Positions 25,887 to 34,277 of a DNA stretch of 64,000 nt are shown one piece after another (the stretch's first letter is position 1; the number at the start of each line of letters is the position of its first letter). A program made the translations under genes and the position numbers. The DNA comes from Desulfomicrobium sp. ZS1 (lineage in GTDB: Bacteria; Desulfobacterota; Desulfovibrionia; Desulfovibrionales; Desulfomicrobiaceae). The DNA lies in NCBI RefSeq assembly GCF_024204645.1, contig NZ_CP100351.1:2294001-2358000 (forward strand), read 5' to 3'. The notes beneath the pieces are model-generated. The model worked only from the letters and a program-made list of their open reading frames with translations. It did no database searches and was not told the origin of the DNA.

Positions 25887-27164
25887 ATGGGACACATCGC
25901 AAGCAAGGACATCTACCGCAAACTCGGACGCCGCCTTGATCAGGCCCCGGTACGCACCCCATGGACAGATGTTTTCAGACAATTGGTAGAAGAACTGTAT
26001 TCCCGGCCCGAGGCCGAACTGGTCGCACGCCTGCCCTATCGCCCTTCTACCCTGGGACGCATCTCGACCATGCTGGGCGAAACGCAAGACGTCCTGCGGC
26101 CCATGATCGAAGGGCTCTGCGCCAAGGGTCTGGTCATCGACATCTGGGACGGCGAAAAATACCAATACATGGTCAGCCCCATTGTCATCGGCTTCTTCGA
26201 GTTCACCATGATGCGCACCGGGCCAAACCTGCCCCAGGCACGCTGGGCAGAGCTTTTCCAGGCCTACATGTTCGGGGAGAAGGATTTCCTGCACGCCAAT
26301 TTCGGCGACGGCCAAAAGACTTCGGTCATGCGCGCCCTGCCCTACGAGGAAGCCCTGGGCGAACATGTGGAGATCCTTGACTACGAGAAGGCTTCGGCCC
26401 TCATCGAGGAACACACGGAATTCTCGCTGGGCCTGTGCTCTTGCCGGCATGAAAAACACCATCTCGGGCACGCACCATGCCGCACGCCCATGGACACCTG
26501 CACGTCCATGGGCACGGGCGCGCGCTTTCTGATCCGCAACGGCTTCGCCAAACCCATCGACAAAATGCAGATGCGCGACATCCTGGCCCGCTCCCGCGAC
26601 CAGGGCCTGACCCTGTCCGCCGACAACGTGCGCCGCGACGCGGGCTTCATCTGCCACTGCTGCGGCTGCTGCTGCAACCTGCTACAGGGCGTGCGCGAAA
26701 CCGGCTACACGGGCATCCTGGTCACGGCCAGCGTGGTGGCCGTGGTGGACGAAACGCTATGCACGGGCTGCGGCCTGTGCGCCAAGGCCTGCCCGGTGAA
26801 CGCCGTGAGCGTGGAGAAGGTTTCCGGGCAGGACGCCCGCAAGTCAAAAAAGCTGGCGGCCATGCAGGAGCATTGTCTGGGCTGCGGGGTCTGCGCCATG
26901 AAATGCCCCACCGGCGCGATCACGCTCCAGCCCCGCCCGCAAAAAGTGTATCATCCCGAAGACAGCTTCGAGCGAGTCATGCTTCAGGCCCTGGAGCGCG
27001 ACACCTTCCAGACCTTCATCTTCGACAACCCCGAAAGCCGCACCCAGGAATTCATGCGCGCCCTGGTCGGCGGGTTCCTGAAACTCCCCCCGGTCAAACG
27101 CGCCCTTTTGGGCGAAAAGCTGCGCTCGCGCTTTTTGTCGGCATTGCGGAAGGCGGCGGGTTAG
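25887..27164 (+). CDS. Winged-helix/ferredoxin-type iron-sulfur protein
   Basis: 425 residues. The N-terminal 100 or so look like a winged-helix domain (RPSTLGRISTMLGE, then LRPMIEGLCAKGLVIDI and WDGEKYQYMVS). The middle holds CSCRHEKHHLGHAPC and a dense cluster CHCCGCCC. The C-terminal part has two [4Fe-4S] ferredoxin motifs, CTGCGLCAKACPV and CLGCGVCAMKCP, about residues 295-350. Start at 25887 has AAGGA seven bases upstream. Similar proteins occur in sulfate reducers and other anaerobes as 4Fe-4S ferredoxins of unknown partner; the CxCxxC cluster suggests further metal binding and redox sensing or electron transfer. DNA binding is inference from the fold only. Confidence 0.75.
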   Translation: MGHIASKDIYRKLGRRLDQAPVRTPWTDVFRQLVEELYSRPEAELVARLPYRPSTLGRISTMLGETQDVLRPMIEGLCAKGLVIDIWDGEKYQYMVSPIVIGFFEFTMMRTGPNLPQARWAELFQAYMFGEKDFLHANFGDGQKTSVMRALPYEEALGEHVEILDYEKASALIEEHTEFSLGLCSCRHEKHHLGHAPCRTPMDTCTSMGTGARFLIRNGFAKPIDKMQMRDILARSRDQGLTLSADNVRRDAGFICHCCGCCCNLLQGVRETGYTGILVTASVVAVVDETLCTGCGLCAKACPVNAVSVEKVSGQDARKSKKLAAMQEHCLGCGVCAMKCPTGAITLQPRPQKVYHPEDSFERVMLQALERDTFQTFIFDNPESRTQEFMRALVGGFLKLPPVKRALLGEKLRSRFLSALRKAAG

Positions 27165-27208
27165 TACAGCATGGACTTGCAAAATATATAAAAACTTATA
27201 ATCCACTT

Positions 27209-27513
27209 ATGAGCACAAAAGCCCTGATGATCTTCGGAATTTTCCGGAGGAAGCCCGAAGAGTTGCGGGTTTCGAACTTCGCGCGATCCAGAACGGAATG
27301 GAGCCTCGAGATTGGAAGGTCATGCCTACGATCGGCTCCGGCGTGAAGGAAATCCGGATTCATGTGTTGGGCGAATGGCGGGTAATCTACGTGGCGAAAC
27401 TGCTGGACGCCGTCTACGTGCTGCACTCCTTCCAAAAAAAGGGGTCAAAGACCAACAAGAACGATATTGAACTGGCCCGTACGCGGCTTCAACAAATTGG
27501 AGGCAACCTATGA
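27209..27513 (+). pseudogene. RelE/HigB-type toxin (phage Gp49-like) with apparent frameshift near the start
   Basis: From about 27226 to the TGA at 27511-27513 one frame encodes a complete-looking Gp49-like toxin core: DLRNFPEEARRVAGFEL, then QNGMEPRDWKVMP, VKEIRIH, WRVIYVAK and AVYVLHSFQKKG. This frame has no start codon between its upstream stop (TAA, about 27199) and the core. The only good ATG (27209) is in another frame; adding one A to the aaaa run at 27216-27219 would join it and give MSTKSPDDLRNF. So the gene has lost a base, is expressed by frameshifting or an unusual start, or the base call is wrong. The antitoxin gene overlaps its stop by ATGA. Confidence 0.7.
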
Positions 27514-27794
27514 GTGAGCCCATCGTCGATTCATCCGGAAACATCTTCAGCGATCTCGGCTACCCCCCCGAAGAAGCGGCAATTCTTCAAATGCGCGCAG
27601 ACCTTATGGCCGATCTTCGCAAGTTCATCAAAGCGAAGAAGCTGACCCAAGCCAAAGCGGCTGAGATGCTGGGCGTCAGCCAGTCCAGGGTTTCCGATCT
27701 TGTCAGGGGCAAGTGGGAGAAGTTCAGTCTTGAGATGCTGATCATTCTTGCCACGAAAGCCGGAATGCATGTGACTCTCAAGACTGCGGCGTAA
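27510..27794 (+). CDS. XRE-family antitoxin (HigA type)
   Basis: 94 residues with a Cro/CI helix-turn-helix in the second half: LRKFIKAKKLTQAKAAEMLGVSQSRVSDLVRGK. Its ATG overlaps the toxin stop (atga, 27510-27513), the usual translational coupling in HigBA-type pairs with toxin first. It should bind and neutralise the toxin and repress the shared promoter. The frame is intact, in contrast to the toxin. Its GC content is slightly lower than its neighbours, as for a mobile pair. Confidence 0.88.
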   Translation: MSEPIVDSSGNIFSDLGYPPEEAAILQMRADLMADLRKFIKAKKLTQAKAAEMLGVSQSRVSDLVRGKWEKFSLEMLIILATKAGMHVTLKTAA

Positions 27795-27886
27795 TCGCGG
27801 GAAAGCCAGCATCTCATCGGACAAGGCATGCCTGTCTCGATGCCTATACGGGGCCGGCCTTATCCGGGCAACGGCCCCGCTCACTC

Positions 27887-28138
27887 TTACTCCTCCGGTT
27901 CCGTACTGTAGGTACGAATGGAGGCGATCTCCTCCCAGCCGTAATAGGTGTTGACGGACAGGCCGTCCTCCTTTTCGGTCACGCGCAAAAAATCCGAGCC
28001 CAGGAACAAGACGGACTTTTCATAGATTCGGCCTTCATTGATCTGAATTTTGAGTCCTTTTCTGAGCTTGCGCGAGAGTGTCCCATGCAGGGGCATGGAT
28101 GCATATTCCACCACTTTTTCCAGGCAACTGACGTTCAC
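27887..28138 (-). CDS. Conserved hypothetical protein (83 aa)
   Basis: Starts with GTG at 28138, chosen because AAAGGAGG lies five bases before it. No recognised domain: the middle is basic (LSRKLRKGLKIQINEGR) and the end is acidic with alternating hydrophobic residues (FLGSDFLRVTEKEDGLSVNTYYGWEEIASIRTY), which suggests a small beta-rich fold. It follows the TPLG-repeat gene by 32 bases on the same strand and is probably cotranscribed with it. Confidence 0.65.
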   Translation of the reverse strand: MNVSCLEKVVEYASMPLHGTLSRKLRKGLKIQINEGRIYEKSVLFLGSDFLRVTEKEDGLSVNTYYGWEEIASIRTYSTEPEE

Positions 28139-28170
28139 AATTCCTCCTTTGCGGTTTGGTTCATGTGGGT

Positions 28171-29121
28171 CTACCACTTGCCCGCACCCATGGAACACAT
28201 GGGCGACAGCGCTTGCAGAGGCAGAAAAAATCGGGATGAAGTGACGCCTTGCGTTTTAACCGAGAGACGCGAGGAATCGGCAAACATGAAACTGACCATT
28301 CCGGGGCTGAATTCGAGGGTAATGGGGCCGGCTTCCATGCGCTCACCGTCACACGGATGAGGGCGCAGAGGCGGCGAGAGATTTTTCCTGCGGCCGTTTT
28401 CAAGCTCCACGTCAAAAGCGTGAGCCGCCGTCGTCAGGCCATGCAGAGCCCCGTTCTCGCAAAAGCGCAGCGAATTCTGATCCCCGCAGATACCCACCGC
28501 GTCCTGGTCAAAGGCCAGAAGCTCGCCCAGAGGCGTGGACACGGCCACGGGCTGGGCCGGTTCCACGGAGCGGAGCACGCCGCTGTCGAAAAAGGCGACT
28601 CCGGACCGCACGCGGATGCTCCCGAGCGGAGTGGGCACACAAAGAACAGAGCCCGGCCACAGGGTCAGACTACGCAGGTTGCCTTCGGGGCCAAAATAGA
28701 CGCAAACAGGCTTGATCTCGACAGACCCGATGGGCGTATCCAGGATCAAGGGCACGGCCATCGCGGCCTCGTCCTCCTGAGTCCAATAACCGCTTAGGGT
28801 TCCATTCAAAGGAAAGACACGCTTTACGGCTCCGGTGTCGTAGAAGGTGACCTGCTCGGCGGGCAGGATGCCCAATGGAGTCGGAACCATGATTTGCTCT
28901 TCCAGCGGAAGGTTGCGGATCATGCCGTTTGGATGAAAACTGACAGCCGGCAACTGACGCTTGCGCAAGGTGCTGGCATTGAACTGGGGTACGAGGGAAC
29001 CAAGGGGCGTGGACAGAGTGCAAGCCCGGGCGGCGATGCATGATTGCACGGTGCCGTCTGGAAAAAACTCGATGTCGGGCAGGGTTTCAAGAACTCCGAA
29101 AGGCGTTGTGATGACGGGCAT
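28171..29121 (-). CDS. TPLG-repeat protein of unknown function
   Basis: 316 residues, no signal peptide or membrane helix. Six TP(L/F/I)G motifs occur at residues 6, 38, 81, 129, 164 and 196. Each is followed by a beta-hairpin-like unit of the form (V/I)xF(F/Y/H/G)xxGx(L/V/I)(R/K): IEFFPDGTVQ, VSFHPNGMIR, VTFYDTGAVK, VYFGPEGNLR, VAFFDSGVLR and LRFCENGALH. This looks like a repeat beta-solenoid or MORN/YwqK-like array of about 40 residues per unit. The end (residues 250-316) is not repetitive. The ATG has an AGGAGG site. I do not recognise a named family. It could be a surface for protein interaction. Confidence 0.7.
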   Translation of the reverse strand: MPVITTPFGVLETLPDIEFFPDGTVQSCIAARACTLSTPLGSLVPQFNASTLRKRQLPAVSFHPNGMIRNLPLEEQIMVPTPLGILPAEQVTFYDTGAVKRVFPLNGTLSGYWTQEDEAAMAVPLILDTPIGSVEIKPVCVYFGPEGNLRSLTLWPGSVLCVPTPLGSIRVRSGVAFFDSGVLRSVEPAQPVAVSTPLGELLAFDQDAVGICGDQNSLRFCENGALHGLTTAAHAFDVELENGRRKNLSPPLRPHPCDGERMEAGPITLEFSPGMVSFMFADSSRLSVKTQGVTSSRFFLPLQALSPMCSMGAGKW

Positions 29122-29222
29122 GGCAGCCTCCTGTTAGGGAGGATGAAGCAGCTCTTGTGCCAATCGTATCTATCTGTTTTTTATATTGAAGGAGAAAACG
29201 AAGACGACACTTTCGTAGGGAG

Positions 29223-30218
29223 CTACGCCACAAAAACGTGGGAGGCGTCGTTTATTCCCGTGTCCAAAAGCGACCGCCCGTGACTGGCTGCGCCGCGAAG
29301 GCCCGTATCGTTAGTGGTGATCAGCCGGATGGGGATTTCCGCCAGAAGATGCCCGTAGGCCGGACAATCGCAAAATTCACGCAAAAATTCATGGTGAGCG
29401 GCCAGAAAGGGATTCTTGGCCACTATTCCGCCACAGAGATAAAGACCGCCCCAGGCCAGCACGTGCAACGCGTAAGCCCGGCAGGCGCGGCCAAAGAAAC
29501 GTGCGAACCACTCCGCTGTTTCACTTTGCGGTCCGATCTCGCGTGCCACCTCGGCCGCGGGCAGATCCCGCCCCGTTAAAAACAGATGCATGGCGCAAAG
29601 GCCCTGCCCCGAGACCACGATATCGCCAAAGGCATGAGAATGGCCGGTGCGGGCTTGAAGAAATCTCAGGAACTCGAACTCCCGCTCGGTGACAAAGGCC
29701 AGGGGCGCATGTCCACCTTCGGAGGGCAGGGCCAGAAAACCAGGACACCCGCCAGCCAATGGGGCAAGGGCGCAAAGGCCAAGCCCCGTTCCCGGACCCA
29801 CCGCAGCCACCACTCCGGGACGAGCCGCCCCTTCCTGAACCGGAATGGAAGACTCGGCCGCGTTGCGGGTCCGACAGCCAAGGGCCTGGGCCACGAAGTC
29901 GTTGATCAGGACGGTCCGGTCCGCCGGCAATCCGGCCGAGGACTCACGCAGATCAATGTCCCAGCTCGCATTGGTCAGGCTGCAGCGCGCCCCGTCCTGC
30001 ACAGGACCGGCCACGGCCAGGACAACCTGATCGGCGACCATGGGATCAATACTCAGACCCGCGTCCCGAATCCGCTGCAGCAGCTGCGCAAGCGAATCGA
30101 CCGAAGCGGTCAAGACACTGTACGATTCCAGGAGCTCCGGATCACGGCCTGAAAGATGGCCGAAAAGTCCGAAACGGCTGTTGGTTCCGCCAATGTCGGC
30201 GGCCAGAATATATGCCAT
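29223..30218 (-). CDS. glk: Glucokinase
   Basis: 331 residues of the bacterial glucokinase (Glk) family: ADIGGTNSRFGLF phosphate-1 loop, VLAVAGPV, INDFVAQALG with the catalytic Asp, GPGTGLGLCAL (phosphate 2), and SEGGHAPLA for sugar and metal. The start is M5 of the open frame, at 30218, with ttggagcgg upstream. It phosphorylates glucose to glucose-6-phosphate with ATP; the phosphofructokinase at 39.7 kb acts later in the same route. In a sulfate reducer it may serve polyglucose or trehalose turnover rather than growth on glucose (inference). It is 90 bases downstream of the next gene on the same strand. Confidence 0.93.
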   Translation of the reverse strand: MAYILAADIGGTNSRFGLFGHLSGRDPELLESYSVLTASVDSLAQLLQRIRDAGLSIDPMVADQVVLAVAGPVQDGARCSLTNASWDIDLRESSAGLPADRTVLINDFVAQALGCRTRNAAESSIPVQEGAARPGVVAAVGPGTGLGLCALAPLAGGCPGFLALPSEGGHAPLAFVTEREFEFLRFLQARTGHSHAFGDIVVSGQGLCAMHLFLTGRDLPAAEVAREIGPQSETAEWFARFFGRACRAYALHVLAWGGLYLCGGIVAKNPFLAAHHEFLREFCDCPAYGHLLAEIPIRLITTNDTGLRGAASHGRSLLDTGINDASHVFVA

Positions 30219-30308
30219 GTGCCGCTCCAAAAAACAGCCGCTGCCGGCGCAAAGTCCGGCATGACCATCAGGGCATACGTCTCCTGGAACCGAAAGACTG
30301 AAGACGCC

Positions 30309-30719
30309 TTATTTTGCCGCGCCAGCTCCGGCTTCGCGGATACGCTCGACCACATAGGCCACGAGCTCCTCGTCGGCCTCGTCGACGTTGAAACAACGGG
30401 CATCCTCGCCCATGAGGCCGCCAGGAACCCAGTCTCCGAGCTCCTGCTCGTCACTGACCAGATCATCGTAAAAACAGACCGAAAGCCAGCGCTGTTCGGG
30501 ATCGTCGTCGATGACATCGATCAATGCGAAAAGATCCCGCCCCTGCTGCGCCGGATGGGCGCCGCGCAGGGAATAGGTGATGCCCGGGCGGGCCTTGAAA
30601 TCAAGGGTCACGCCGTTTACTGTCTCAAGAGTCTGTCTGAAAAGCAGAAATGCGTCCTTGGCGTCACAGGAATCCCACTCGGAAACAAACGCCTCCAGTT
30701 CAGCTGTCACGTTCTCCAT
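30309..30719 (-). CDS. Conserved hypothetical protein (136 aa)
   Basis: Acidic soluble protein beginning MENVTAELEAFVSEWDSCD with an aggga ribosome site. Recurrent features are FLLFRQTLETVNGVTLDFKARPGITYSLRG and a C-terminal helix DEELVAYVVERIREA. No catalytic motif or known family is evident. It is 18 bases after the DUF3124 gene and part of the minus-strand run of small genes up to 33.0 kb. Confidence 0.7.
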   Translation of the reverse strand: MENVTAELEAFVSEWDSCDAKDAFLLFRQTLETVNGVTLDFKARPGITYSLRGAHPAQQGRDLFALIDVIDDDPEQRWLSVCFYDDLVSDEQELGDWVPGGLMGEDARCFNVDEADEELVAYVVERIREAGAGAAK

Positions 30720-30737
30720 TCGTACTCCCTTTTGTGA

Positions 30738-31187
30738 TTATTCTTGAACTTCCCTCGACTGGGAAGTGAAGGAAATGCCCTGACCCGACTGGGCTCCGAT
30801 CATGACCGACTCCACCACCGGGGCATTGATCGGCTTTGCGGCCTCCCAGCGCACCAGAAAATTGGCACCCGAGCCGCCCTTTATGTCCTTTTCGGCCACC
30901 ACGTAACGAATGGAGGCAAGCGGCGTGATCTCCACAGGCACATCAAGATAGTGCCGGACCAGATGTCCATCGGTGTCATAATAATCCACTGCCGTCAGCC
31001 TCAGATTGCCGCGCGGATCGGTATTGCGAATGGACAGGGTCACGGCCAGATTGAACGGCCGCTCCTTGTCCCCGGTGTAGATGTGCGAATATACGGGCAC
31101 ATACAGCAGCTGACCCGATGACAGGACCGGTCCGCCGCAAAATCCGGACAGGGGGACCAAAAGCAGGCACAGCATGATCCAACGCAT
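30738..31187 (-). CDS. DUF3124 family secreted protein
   Basis: 149 residues with a signal peptide (MRWIMLCLLLVPLSGFCGG). The mature part matches DUF3124: LLYVPVYSHIYTGD, VTLSIRNTDP, VDYYDTDGHLVRHYL and IRYVVAEKDIKGGSGANF. It probably folds as a beta sandwich in the periplasm; function unknown. Start 31187 follows caaggagac. If the signal-peptide cysteine is lipidated the lipobox would be SGFC, so a lipoprotein is possible. Confidence 0.82.
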   Translation of the reverse strand: MRWIMLCLLLVPLSGFCGGPVLSSGQLLYVPVYSHIYTGDKERPFNLAVTLSIRNTDPRGNLRLTAVDYYDTDGHLVRHYLDVPVEITPLASIRYVVAEKDIKGGSGANFLVRWEAAKPINAPVVESVMIGAQSGQGISFTSQSREVQE

Positions 31188-31226
31188 GAGCGTCTCCTTG
31201 GCGGGGTGAAACCGCCCCAAAAACAA

Positions 31227-31637
31227 CTACGATTCGACTTCGCCCATCTTGGGAAGAAAATCCTTGGGAGCCTCGGATTCGTAGCGGAAAGTATGACTGA
31301 ACGGCGTCATGACGTCCAGAGCCTGCTCCAGGCTCGCGCCTTCTTCGATCAGCTTCTCGATCTTGGCGCGCTCCTTCCACATGTCGCCCAGCGGATCGTG
31401 CTCCTTGTTCTTCACAGGTGCCACGACCTTGTCCCAATCATAGGGATCGGCTTTTTCCTTGGTCACGATTTCCCAGTATTCGCCGGGCTTGCGAGCTTTT
31501 GCGGGACGCGAGGCTGTGGCCTCGTCCAGAATCTCGGAGAAACGCGGTAAATCCTCGTCCCAGAGGGCGATGACGGCCTCGGGCTTTTTGAGCACCTCTT
31601 CTTCTTTGCAGCGGTAGACCAGATATGAGCGGGACAT
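31227..31637 (-). CDS. Conserved hypothetical protein (136 aa)
   Basis: Soluble and charged, beginning MSRSYLVYRCKEEEVLKKPE with gaggaaaat upstream. Contains many Lys/Glu and an aromatic block (GEYWEIVTKEKADPYDWDKVV). No known domain. Probably limited to sulfate-reducing relatives (from memory, unchecked). It sits between the DUF84 and DUF3124 genes in the same operon-like run. Confidence 0.7.
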   Translation of the reverse strand: MSRSYLVYRCKEEEVLKKPEAVIALWDEDLPRFSEILDEATASRPAKARKPGEYWEIVTKEKADPYDWDKVVAPVKNKEHDPLGDMWKERAKIEKLIEEGASLEQALDVMTPFSHTFRYESEAPKDFLPKMGEVES

Positions 31638-31668
31638 ATTTTCCTCGTTGGCAAATGGTTAAAAAAAT

Positions 31669-32244
31669 TCAACGGCCCATGCGGACCAGTGCCATGGACA
31701 CCGCCGGCCGACTGTAATCCATGCGCGTCACGCGCCCGCCACTCAGGATTCCGATGATGCCCTGGGCGTAGCCGATGCGTTCGTTATCGGTCAGCCCGGC
31801 CTGGCGTACGGCCGGATCAAGTTCCAGCCCATCCTCCACCACCAGGCGTGTCACATCCGGGGGAAGTTCGAAGGCGGGACCCAGCCCCAGGTACATTTCA
31901 CGGCCGTCGTAAATGGCGCAGGCCGTCAGATTCATGTAGCCCGTGTTCGACCCGGGCACTTCGATGAGTCCCGATTCCAGGGCCACGGACAGGGCGCAAT
32001 CCGCAAAAGCGTTCCTGGCGCGGTTCTTTGCCCCGCGCAGGGTCTCTTCCAGGCCCAGGGGCTGATCCGGCACTTCGGAGGGGGCAGGCACGGGCTCAAA
32101 CCGGGCCAGGGGGAAGGGCACGCGCATGACCTCGCGGATGGCCCCGAGCTTGACCGGATTGAGCGAACCGACCCGAATGACCAGCACAGCATCGCTGCTG
32201 GGGCCGCTTTGGTTCTCCCGGATCAAAACGTGATGACCTGCCAC
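31669..32244 (-). CDS. DUF84/YjjX-type inosine/xanthosine triphosphatase
   Basis: 191 residues with the family opening VIRVGSLNPVKLGAIREV (loop SxNPVK), a mid region PLGLEETLRGAKNRARNA and SVALESGLIEV with the acidic residues that bind Mg2+, and the C-terminal NERIGYAQGIIGILSGGRVTR. Family members hydrolyse non-canonical purine nucleoside triphosphates (ITP, XTP) to protect DNA and RNA. The start is uncertain: GTG at 32244 overlaps the upstream DsrE gene by 22 bases and adds a non-family lead; GTG at 32187 lies just before the conserved part and is a good alternative. Confidence 0.85.
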   Translation of the reverse strand: MAGHHVLIRENQSGPSSDAVLVIRVGSLNPVKLGAIREVMRVPFPLARFEPVPAPSEVPDQPLGLEETLRGAKNRARNAFADCALSVALESGLIEVPGSNTGYMNLTACAIYDGREMYLGLGPAFELPPDVTRLVVEDGLELDPAVRQAGLTDNERIGYAQGIIGILSGGRVTRMDYSRPAVSMALVRMGR

Positions 32245-32567
32245 CCGGCGTCCATGTAGGTACGCATGGCCGGATGACCGCTCATGTCACCGATGAGCGC
32301 AATTCCAGCAGCTTCGATCTCGGAGGCAACGCCAAGCTTGACGGAGCAGGCCTTGCACGCGCCTTCAAGCAACCCGGCCTCGCGGACCTTGACGAAAAGT
32401 TTGGACAGGGGGTGCTCGGGTTTGAGCAACGCCGGGGTCAGCGCCACGGACGCGCCTTCCATGACGATGCGGACTTCGTGACCGCCGGCGTGCATGTCGA
32501 GAGCGTTCAGAAGTACGTGGATAAAACACATGGGGTCGCCGTTGAATACGAACAGGGCTGTTTTCAT
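32223..32567 (-). CDS. DsrE-family protein
   Basis: 114 residues, soluble: MKTALFVFNGDPMCFIHVLLNALDM, then GGHEVRIVMEGASVAL, a CKACSVKLG cysteine pair and the end DAGWQVITF. This matches the small DsrE/DsrF-like fold used in sulfur relay and in sulfite-reducing organisms. CxxC at the expected active-site loop could carry persulfide. Start has aaggagc. It overlaps the DUF84 gene by up to 22 bases and follows the YdcZ-type gene by 10 bases. Confidence 0.85.
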   Translation of the reverse strand: MKTALFVFNGDPMCFIHVLLNALDMHAGGHEVRIVMEGASVALTPALLKPEHPLSKLFVKVREAGLLEGACKACSVKLGVASEIEAAGIALIGDMSGHPAMRTYMDAGWQVITF

Positions 32568-32577
32568 GACAAGCTCC

Positions 32578-33021
32578 TTAGAATTTGCGAATCAGCACTA
32601 CGCCGGTGAAAAGCAGGATCGCGCCCAGGATCCGCCACAAGGAGATGGGCTGGGCCGGGATTCCAAGCCATCCGAAATGATCCATGACCAAAGACATACC
32701 CATCTGTCCGGCGATCAAGAGGGCCATGACGCTCATGGCGCCCAGACGCGGCACGGCGACGATGGTCATGGTCACGAAAAAGGCTCCCATGGGACCGGCC
32801 AACCAGGCCCACCACGGCAGGCCCATTATGATTTTCCCGTCGGGCCAAGGCAGGCGCAGAGCCAGGCACAAAAGACCCAAAACCAGCGTGCCGGTCAGAA
32901 AAGAAAAAAACGAGGCCAGATACGGGCTGCTCATCATCTGTGCGGTAACAGCGTTCACGGCCGGCTGGACCGGCATGAGACACCCGGCCAGCGCTGTCAA
33001 GACGAGAATCAGTCCATCCAT
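32578..33021 (-). CDS. YdcZ/DUF606-type DMT-family membrane protein
   Basis: 147 residues with five hydrophobic helices, starting MDGLILVLTALAGCLMPVQPAVNAV. The PAxN..l..... pattern and the end ISLWRILGAILLFTGVVLIRKF are characteristic of the short drug/metabolite-transporter family once called DUF606. It forms half of a DMT carrier, so it should act as a dimer. Substrate unknown. The start at 33021 has aaggag; the frame upstream to 33102 overlaps the divergent promoter region. First gene of the minus-strand run that ends at glk. Confidence 0.85.
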   Translation of the reverse strand: MDGLILVLTALAGCLMPVQPAVNAVTAQMMSSPYLASFFSFLTGTLVLGLLCLALRLPWPDGKIIMGLPWWAWLAGPMGAFFVTMTIVAVPRLGAMSVMALLIAGQMGMSLVMDHFGWLGIPAQPISLWRILGAILLFTGVVLIRKF

Positions 33022-33160
33022 TTTTACTCCTTGAAAAACACCAGGAATCGGCGATTGCCGCCCAATGAGGGCTTTGATACGGTATGCGACCGCACTGATC
33101 AAGGAGTGCGATCAACAACTGTCAGGGTCGCTCCCTACAAGCGTCCCGGGGAGAGAAAAC

Positions 33161-33682
33161 ATGCTCGAAATCCTGCGCAAACGCCGCAGCATCCGCCATT
33201 ACACGCCGCAGGCCCTTGAACCCGAAGTCATGGAACTGCTGCGGGAAGCCGTGCTGCGTTCGCCGTCTTCCCGCGGGCTCGACCCCTGGGAGTTCATTTT
33301 TGTCACGGACAAGCCCCTTCTTGAGGCCCTGTCCAAGGCCAAACCCCACGGCGCGCATTTTCTGCGCGACGCGGCGCTGGGCGTGGTCGTGCTCGGTCAC
33401 GAAGACAAGGCCGACACCTGGATCGAGGACTGCGCCATCGCCTCCATCATCCTGCAGTTGGCGTGCGAGAGCCTCGGCCTGGGCAGTTGCTGGATGCAGA
33501 TCCGCCTGCGGCCCCACGACCAGGAAAGAACGGCCGAGGACCGCGTGCGCGAGATTTTGCGCATTCCGCCCCATTTGCGGGTTGAATCCATCATCAGCAT
33601 CGGGTATCCGGCCAAAGCCCTCGCGGGTCATGCCCGCGAAACCCTCAAGGATCACACGATCAGGACCAACACCTACTCATGA
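33161..33682 (+). CDS. Nitroreductase-family FMN protein
   Basis: 173 residues starting MLEILRKRRSIRHYTPQ, the family opening with the FMN-binding RxSxR. RSPSSRGLDPWEF and LACESLGLGSCWMQI are further typical segments, and IISIGYPAK closes the FMN site. These flavoproteins reduce nitro compounds, quinones or flavins with NAD(P)H; this is a short version, close to those in anaerobes. A ggggagag site precedes the ATG. The Nudix gene starts inside its stop codon (atga), so the two are coupled. Confidence 0.88.
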   Translation: MLEILRKRRSIRHYTPQALEPEVMELLREAVLRSPSSRGLDPWEFIFVTDKPLLEALSKAKPHGAHFLRDAALGVVVLGHEDKADTWIEDCAIASIILQLACESLGLGSCWMQIRLRPHDQERTAEDRVREILRIPPHLRVESIISIGYPAKALAGHARETLKDHTIRTNTYS

Positions 33683-34251
33683 CCACAACCGCCGGTCCCA
33701 TCCGTCACGACCGCTACCGTTTCTGCCCCGCCTGCGGAGCGCCACTGGAATTGCAACGCCTGCGCTCGGACGAACCACCTCGCCTGGTGTGCTCGAAATG
33801 CTCGGGCGTGGTGTATCTCGACCCCAAGGTCGTGACCTGCGTCATCCTTGAAATCGGCGACAAGGTTCTGCTCATGCGCCGCAAGCGCCTGGACGACACC
33901 CACAAATGGCTCCTGCCCGGAGGCTATGTGGACGAAGGCGAGCCCGTCGAACAGGCCGCCATCCGCGAAATTCGCGAGGAAGTGAATCTTGACATCACCC
34001 TGGACGGACTGGTCGGCGTCTTCTCCTACGCCGGATGGCCGCCGGTCATCATCGTCTACAGCGCCCATCTGGACAAAGCGGAACCCAGCGCGGGCGAAGA
34101 GACGGAGGATCTGGACCTCTTCTCGCACGACCAGATACCGTGGGACAAGCTGGCCTTTCCGAGCACCCGCGACGCCCTCTTGGCCTATGTGCAGGGGCGG
34201 ACTTGCCAACCCATGCCTCTGTCCGTAAGCACTTTGCCCCATAACCCGTAG
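33679..34251 (+). CDS. Nudix hydrolase with N-terminal zinc ribbon
   Basis: 190 residues. The first 45 contain CPACGAPLE...CSKCSG, a four-cysteine zinc ribbon of the type in NudC-like and related Nudix proteins. The Nudix box reads [22 protein letters not shown] and matches Gx5Ex7REUxEExGU, so hydrolysis of a nucleoside-diphosphate-X is expected (I cannot say which; the ribbon recalls ADP-ribose, NADH or nucleotide-sugar cleavage). It overlaps the nitroreductase stop and precedes glnS by 26 bases, so all three may be one transcript. Confidence 0.88.
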   Translation: MTTTAGPIRHDRYRFCPACGAPLELQRLRSDEPPRLVCSKCSGVVYLDPKVVTCVILEIGDKVLLMRRKRLDDTHKWLLPGGYVDEGEPVEQAAIREIREEVNLDITLDGLVGVFSYAGWPPVIIVYSAHLDKAEPSAGEETEDLDLFSHDQIPWDKLAFPSTRDALLAYVQGRTCQPMPLSVSTLPHNP

Positions 34252-34277
34252 ACATCCCCCAGCATTCAAGGATTACC

